NCBI GenBank assembly: GCA_963849695.1
Contig: CAWKIT010000011.1
Coordinates: 310,001 to 374,000 of the forward strand
Direction: 5' to 3'
DNA length: 64,000 nt
Source of the DNA: DASSUW01 sp963849695
GTDB taxonomy: Bacteria > Actinomycetota > Thermoleophilia > Solirubrobacterales > Solirubrobacteraceae
Position 1 is the first letter of the stretch, and each line of letters starts with the position of its first letter. Positions 59,939 to 64,000 of the stretch are shown here, in pieces. Below the pieces are notes generated by a model. That model had not been told where the DNA came from. It made no database searches and saw only the letters and a list, made by a program, of their open reading frames with translations. A program made the translations under genes and the position numbers.

Positions 59939-60595
59939 TCAAGCCAGCGTGACCGCGACGGGCGGGTGGTCCGACAGCGGGCCGCGCTCGATCACCTCGT
60001 GCCGGCCGGCGGCAGGCCGGCCGTCGGTGAACAGGTGGTCGACGTGGTTGCCGCCGACGTGGACGAGGCCGGGGAACTCCGGCGGGCGCTTGAGATTGAC
60101 ATCGCCGCCGAAGGTCAGCGGCGCGCCGGCGGCCCACTCGCGGGCGGCGTCGATCGCCCTGCGGGTGTCGGCCAGCGCGAGCGCCTGCGGGTGGTTCTGG
60201 GAGTGGACGTTGACGACCCAGGCGCCGTCCTGGAGCCGGACGCCGTGCACCCACCGGCCCTCCGGCGCCCGCCGCAGGCGCAGCGCGCGATGGTCGAGGA
60301 TCAGCCCGCGGACGAGGATCGTGTTCGCGCCGCCGCCGCCGGACTTGAGGAGGTCCGGGTTGCGGGTGGAGATCGCGCGCCTCACCGGCAGCAGCCAGTT
60401 GCGCGAGGTGAGCTGCGTGCGCTGCTGCGCCCGGCACGCCCGCGCCAGCATCGGCGGCCACCAGGGCGGCACCTCCTGGAGCAGCGCCACGTCCCACGCC
60501 CAGCCGTCGAGCGCGGCGGCGAACTCGTTCAGCAGCGGGCGTCCGGACGAGGGGCGCGAGCGGCCGTGATAGAGGTTCCAGGTCAGCACCCGCAT
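59939..60595 (-). CDS. Endonuclease/exonuclease/phosphatase-family protein
   Basis: Metal-dependent phosphodiesterase fold (EEP), 218 residues. MRVLTWNLYHGRSRP (strand with Asn), ALLQEVPPWWPP with the metal Glu (near 41), VHGVRLQDGAWVVNVHSQNH (about 115-134), TFGGDVNLKRPPEFPGLVHV with the Asp-x-Asn pair, and the last RGPLSDHPPVAVTL with the catalytic Asp-His. Substrate could be DNA, phospholipid head group or inositol phosphate. Its ATG at 60595 faces argF across 13 bases; it ends five bases before the copper lipoprotein gene and may be transcribed with it. Confidence 0.82.
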   Translation of the reverse strand: MRVLTWNLYHGRSRPSSGRPLLNEFAAALDGWAWDVALLQEVPPWWPPMLARACRAQQRTQLTSRNWLLPVRRAISTRNPDLLKSGGGGANTILVRGLILDHRALRLRRAPEGRWVHGVRLQDGAWVVNVHSQNHPQALALADTRRAIDAAREWAAGAPLTFGGDVNLKRPPEFPGLVHVGGNHVDHLFTDGRPAAGRHEVIERGPLSDHPPVAVTLA

Positions 60596-60608
60596 GCGGC
60601 GAGACCCT

Positions 60609-61496
60609 ATGCACTTCATCGACGGCACCGAACTCACCCGCGACCAGCTCACGTCGCTGCTCGACCGCGCGCTCGCGCTCAAGGCCGCGCCGGCCGCCTC
60701 GCGCGCGCTCGCGGGCCGCTCGGTGGCGCTGCTGTTCGAGAAGCCGTCGACGCGCACGCGCGTCTCGTTCGAGGCCGGCGTGGTCGAGCTCGGCGGCCAT
60801 CCGATGGTGCTGCGCGCCGGCGAGCTCCAGCTCACCCGTGGCGAGTCGCTGCGCGACACGGCTCTCGTGCTCTCCCGCCACGTCGCCGCGATCGGCCTGC
60901 GCACCGGGGACGAGGACCAGCTGCGCACGCTCGCCGAGCACGCGACGGTGCCGGTGGTGAACATGCTGTCGCCGCTGCACCACCCGTGCCAGGCGCTGGC
61001 CGACCTGATGACCATGCGCGAGGCGTTCGGCCGGCTCGACGGGCGCGTGCTCGCCTATGTCGGCGACGGCAACAACGTCGCCCGCTCGCTCGCGCTGGTC
61101 GGCTCGCTCGCGGGCCTCGAGGTGCGCGTGGCGGCACCCGACGGCTTCCAGCTCGAACCCGGCGCAGGCGCCGAGCTGTTCGACGATCCCGCGGCGGCTG
61201 CCGAGGGCGCCGACGCCGTGTACACCGACGTCTGGGTGTCGATGAGCGACGACGAGGCGAGCGCCGAGCGCCGGCGCGGTGCGCTGGCTCCGTTCCGGCT
61301 CGACGAGGCGCTGCTCGATCGCGCCGCGCCGCACGCGATCGCGCTCCACTGCCTGCCCGCCCATCCCGGCGAGGAGATCACCGAGGGCGTGCTGTACGGC
61401 GACCGCCAGCGGATCTGGGACCAGGCCGAGAACCGCCGGCACGCGCAGAAGGCGCTGCTCGAGCTGCTCGTTTCCGACGCGGCCGGGACGGGGTAG
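60609..61496 (+). CDS. argF: Ornithine carbamoyltransferase
   Basis: Arginine-biosynthesis enzyme forming citrulline from ornithine and carbamoyl phosphate. FEKPSTRTRVSFEAG (about 43-57) binds carbamoyl phosphate; SRHVAAIGLRTGD near 94; HHPCQALADLMTM (about 121-133); YVGDGNNVARSLALVGSLAG (about 149-168); DVWVSMSDDEAS, and HCLPAHPGEEITEGVLYG (about 247-264) with the catalytic Cys. 295 residues is normal. ATG 60609 follows the EEP start on the other strand closely; no arginine-operon partner genes are beside it and no ARG box was recognised. Confidence 0.95.
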   Translation: MHFIDGTELTRDQLTSLLDRALALKAAPAASRALAGRSVALLFEKPSTRTRVSFEAGVVELGGHPMVLRAGELQLTRGESLRDTALVLSRHVAAIGLRTGDEDQLRTLAEHATVPVVNMLSPLHHPCQALADLMTMREAFGRLDGRVLAYVGDGNNVARSLALVGSLAGLEVRVAAPDGFQLEPGAGAELFDDPAAAAEGADAVYTDVWVSMSDDEASAERRRGALAPFRLDEALLDRAAPHAIALHCLPAHPGEEITEGVLYGDRQRIWDQAENRRHAQKALLELLVSDAAGTG

Positions 61497-61507
61497 GGCC
61501 TCGCCGC

Positions 61508-61858
61508 ATGCCGCAGCCGCGCCGGCGATCGCTGAATCCGCTCGTGATCTCGCGCGAGCGCGTCCAGGAGGTGCTCGACGACGCCGTCGAGCGCGGGCGG
61601 ATGACCCGCGACGACGCCGCCGAGCTGTTCGCCGAGCTCGCGCGGCGCGGGCGCGGCGGCCTCGTCGGCACCGCCCGCCGCGCCACGGGGCTCGGGCCCG
61701 CGTTCCCGATCGCCGGCTATGAGGACCTCACCGCTGCGCAGGTGGCCGAGCGGCTCGACGGGCTGAGCGTCGCCGAGCTGCGCCAGGTGCGCGACCACGA
61801 GCGGCGCAACGCCAACCGCAAGACCGTGCTGTCGGCGGTCGAGCGGCGGCTACCGTAG
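61508..61858 (+). CDS. Small helical basic protein, unknown function
   Basis: A 116-residue charged helical protein, apparently two helix-rich halves: NPLVISRERVQEVLDDAVER, GRMTRDDAAELFAELARRGR (about 9-48) and YEDLTAAQVAERLDGLSVAE, LRQVRDHERRNANRKTVLSA (about 70-110). The second half resembles a SAP/Rho-N-like or CarD-neighbour-type helical motif but no family is certain. It lies between argF and the RNA methylase, in the same direction with 11- and 4-base gaps. Confidence 0.65.
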   Translation: MPQPRRRSLNPLVISRERVQEVLDDAVERGRMTRDDAAELFAELARRGRGGLVGTARRATGLGPAFPIAGYEDLTAAQVAERLDGLSVAELRQVRDHERRNANRKTVLSAVERRLP

Positions 61859-61862
61859 ACGC

Positions 61863-63218
61863 GTGCCCACCACCGCTTCCCAGATGCGCCCCTCGCGCGG
61901 CGACGTGCTCGAGCTGACGATCGACTCGCTTGCCCACGGCGGCAACGGGGTCGCCCGCCACGAGGGCTACGTCGTGTTCGTGGCCGGAGCGGTGCCGGGC
62001 GACCGCGTTCGCGCGGTGGTCGGCAAGGCCAAGCGCGCGTACGCCGAGGCGCGGACGACCGAGGTCGTGGATCCCTCGCCCGACCGCATCCCGCCGCTCG
62101 CCGACCATCCGGGCGCGCCCTGGCAGGTGCTCCCGTACGAGCGCCAGCTCGAGGTCAAGGCCGGGCTCGTGCGCGAGGCGCTGGAGCGGATCGGCGGCCT
62201 CGAGGGGTTCGAGCTCGAGCCGATCGTCCCCGCCGTCGACCAGTGGCGCTACCGCAACAAGCTCGAGTACTCGTTCGGCACCGGCCCCGGCGGCGAGCTC
62301 GTGTGCGGGTTCCACGCGCCCGGCCGCTGGGACGAGATCGTGCCGATCGACGACTGCCTGCTCGCCTCCGAGCGCTCGAACGCGGTGCGCGAGCAGGTGC
62401 TGGCCTGGGCGCGCGCACAGGGGCTGAGCGCCTGGGACCGGCGTGAGCAGCGCGGGCTGCTGCGCAACCTGGTCGTGCGCGAGGGCCGCCGCACCGGCGA
62501 GCTGCAGGTGCGGCTCGTGACCTCGCCCGGCAGCATCGACACCGACTCACTGATCGACGCGATCCGCTGCGACGGCCTGTTCTGGACCCGCCAGGAGCAG
62601 CTCGGCGAGAGCTCGGCCGGCGGTGAGACGGTGCTGCTCACCGGCACGCCGCGGCTGCGCGAGCGGCTGCGCGGCCTCGACTTCCTCGTGAGCCCGGAGG
62701 CGTTCTTCCAGACCAACACCGAGATGGCCGAGCGGCTGTACGAGGCGGCCGCCGAGTTCGCGCAGCTGCGCGGCCACGAGCGGGTGTTCGACCTCTACTG
62801 CGGGATCGGCACCATCGGCCTCACCATTGCGGCCCGCGCGCGCGAGCTGGTCGGCGTCGAGATCGTCGAGGCCGCGGTCGCCGACGCGATCGAGAACGCG
62901 CGCATCAACGACGTCCTCAACGCCCGCTTCTACGCCGGCGACATCCGGCTCGCGATGCGCGACCTCGTCGAGCAGGCCGGCCGCCCCGACGTCGTGGTCG
63001 TCGACCCTCCGCGCGCCGGGCTGTCCGCCAAGGTCGTGCGCCGCATCCTCGAGGCCGGCCCGTCGCGGCTCGTGTACGTCTCCTGCAACCCGACGACGCT
63101 GGCGCCGAACGCGGCGCAGATGGTCGAGGCCGGCTACCGGCTGGTGCGCGTCCGGCCGGTCGACATGTTCCCGCAGACGCCGCACATCGAGTGCGTCGCG
63201 CTGCTGGAGCGCGGTTAG
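61863..63218 (+). CDS. TrmA/RlmD-type RNA (uracil-C5) methyltransferase
   Basis: SAM-dependent 5-methyluridine synthase for rRNA or tRNA, 451 residues. TRAM RNA-binding domain about 10-70 (LTIDSLAHGGNGVARHEGYV, VPGDRVRAVV); middle domain (WRYRNKLEYSFGTGPGGELV); SAM site VFDLYCGIGTIGLTIAARA (about 308-326); VVVDPPRAGLS with the catalytic region and YVSCNPTTLA carrying the nucleophilic Cys (near 404). The Fe-S cysteine motif usual before the middle domain is gone: ADHPGAPWQVLPYERQLEVK stands where C-x5-C-x2-C is expected. GTG 61863 start. Confidence 0.88.
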   Translation: MPTTASQMRPSRGDVLELTIDSLAHGGNGVARHEGYVVFVAGAVPGDRVRAVVGKAKRAYAEARTTEVVDPSPDRIPPLADHPGAPWQVLPYERQLEVKAGLVREALERIGGLEGFELEPIVPAVDQWRYRNKLEYSFGTGPGGELVCGFHAPGRWDEIVPIDDCLLASERSNAVREQVLAWARAQGLSAWDRREQRGLLRNLVVREGRRTGELQVRLVTSPGSIDTDSLIDAIRCDGLFWTRQEQLGESSAGGETVLLTGTPRLRERLRGLDFLVSPEAFFQTNTEMAERLYEAAAEFAQLRGHERVFDLYCGIGTIGLTIAARARELVGVEIVEAAVADAIENARINDVLNARFYAGDIRLAMRDLVEQAGRPDVVVVDPPRAGLSAKVVRRILEAGPSRLVYVSCNPTTLAPNAAQMVEAGYRLVRVRPVDMFPQTPHIECVALLERG

Positions 63219-63994
63219 GCGACGCGGGCGAGGGATTCGTCGCCGGCGAAGCCGGCCAGCGCACGGGCGACCACGCGGTAGGCGTCGCGGCTGAGCGCCA
63301 TGCCGCAGTGGGAGGCGTCGATCTCGACGTGCTCGTCGGCGGCGCCGTCCAGGCATGCGCGCCAGTCGACGATCCCGTCCGAGCGCGAGTACACGCACAC
63401 GTACCCGACCCCGGCCGGGAAGTCGCCGATCAGGTCGGCGCGGAACGCCTCGCAGCAGGCCCCGCGCCAGCAGCTCATCCGGAACAGGCCCGGTACGCGG
63501 CCGGTGCCGAGCGCGCCGACCACGCCGACCTGGAGAAGCACCAGCGGATGCACGCGCAGCATCCCGACCGTGGGGGCGCCGAGCGTGACGATCCCCGACA
63601 CCAGGTCCGGCCGCCGGCTCGCGACGACCCGCGCCAGCACGCCGCCGCGGCTCTGGCCGACGATCGCGACCGGCCGGCCGGTGCGATCGGCGACCGCCTC
63701 GAGCCGCTCCTCGATCCGCTCGCACGCGTGCTGCGAGCAGCCGACGTTGGCGCGGATGCCGGCCCGCGTCGTCCAGTACCCGTTCGCCCGCAGCCACTTG
63801 GTCATCGTCGCCAGGCTGCCGTCGCCGGCCAGGAAGCCGGGGATGAGCAGGACCGGCCGTCCCTCGCCGGGCGGGACGCCGACGCCGCGCCACACCGGGT
63901 CGCGCAGGAGCCGCGCGGCCTCGAGGCCGATCCGGGTCTCTCGCCACATGGGCGGCACGGGCGGGGTCGGGATGTTCGGGCGGGGAACGCCCAT
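63215..63994 (-). CDS. Alpha/beta hydrolase, lipase-like
   Basis: Serine hydrolase of 259 residues. VLLIPGFLAGDGSLATMTKW (about 48-67) gives the oxyanion loop; AIVGQSRGGVLARVVASRRP (about 109-128) holds the nucleophile Ser; CVYSRSDGIVDWRACLDGAA (about 199-218) the Asp; HVEIDASHCGMALSRDAY the His near 234. The pattern is like triacylglycerol lipases and PGAP1-type esterases. No signal peptide; a cysteine-rich loop (RMSCWRGACCEAF) is unusual. ATG 63994 is six bases from the window edge; an earlier start outside the window is possible. Confidence 0.75.
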   Translation of the reverse strand: MGVPRPNIPTPPVPPMWRETRIGLEAARLLRDPVWRGVGVPPGEGRPVLLIPGFLAGDGSLATMTKWLRANGYWTTRAGIRANVGCSQHACERIEERLEAVADRTGRPVAIVGQSRGGVLARVVASRRPDLVSGIVTLGAPTVGMLRVHPLVLLQVGVVGALGTGRVPGLFRMSCWRGACCEAFRADLIGDFPAGVGYVCVYSRSDGIVDWRACLDGAADEHVEIDASHCGMALSRDAYRVVARALAGFAGDESLARVA

Positions 63995-64000
63995 TTGCAG

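Overview
The window is very GC-rich (roughly 70-74 % by eye), uses many GTG/TTG starts and stop/start overlaps, and carries F420-type oxidoreductases, a DUF4331 protein, an ECF factor with a SnoaL tail, NarL-type two-component pairs and an S11 carboxypeptidase. This points to an actinobacterium (Actinomycetota), quite plausibly the Thermoleophilia/Solirubrobacterales branch. The phylum call is firm; the class is an inference. I see no phage, transposase, rRNA operon or CRISPR array, so this is chromosomal core and near-core DNA.

Layout. 0-6 kb: a TylF-type methyltransferase, then a tightly overlapped MMPL transporter / histidine kinase / response regulator / sulfite-oxidase-like set. 6-12.6 kb: an FHA protein, a membrane Ser/Thr kinase with an extracellular FG-GAP propeller, PhoD phosphatase, an ECF factor and an SDR. 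12.6-22.3 kb: a ~1.9 kb-residue secreted protein (14 propeller repeats, 7 Ig-like domains, OmpA-like tail), a decayed hutI-like fragment, and a 1112-residue secreted orphan. 22.3-25.1 kb: two tRNA-Ala genes flanking a diguanylate cyclase. 25-29 kb: an HDAC-like enzyme and a YgeX/YgeY-like amino-acid pair. 29-37 kb: a nine-gene minus-strand run, E1alpha-E1beta-E2-LipB-LLM-PPOX-LipA-rhomboid-carboxypeptidase, that makes a 2-oxo-acid dehydrogenase and the lipoate it needs. 38-47.5 kb: a second E2, a CbiM-PDGLE-CbiQ-CbiO metal importer, a Fur-family repressor, and a DUF4331-TPR-NicO operon. 47-55 kb: a GAF histidine kinase/response regulator pair, a pyruvate-dehydrogenase-like E1 pair and Lpd. 55-58 kb: a TPP riboswitch with thiO-thiS-thiG and divergent thiE. 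58-64 kb: PhzF, a wrecked MFS gene, a blue copper lipoprotein, an EEP nuclease, ArgF, a TrmA/RlmD-type methylase and a lipase-like hydrolase.

Functional links. The E1/E2/E3 and lipoate genes are spread over three blocks but together supply complete 2-oxo-acid dehydrogenases. The most interesting candidate system is the metal island at 39.7-47.5 kb. The Fur-type gene has an 18-bp inverted repeat just upstream, and the only other copy of its 10-bp core that I found lies in front of the DUF4331-TPR-NicO operon. This suggests one metal regulon covering an ECF-type importer and a DUF4331-linked NicO transporter.

Quality caution. At least eight places in otherwise well-conserved genes need exactly one base removed to restore the reading frame (7.19, 13.83, 16.01, 32.77, 43.14, 45.42, 47.24 and 55.25 kb). 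All are gains of one base, which looks more like insertion-biased sequencing error than biology. I annotate those genes across the break.
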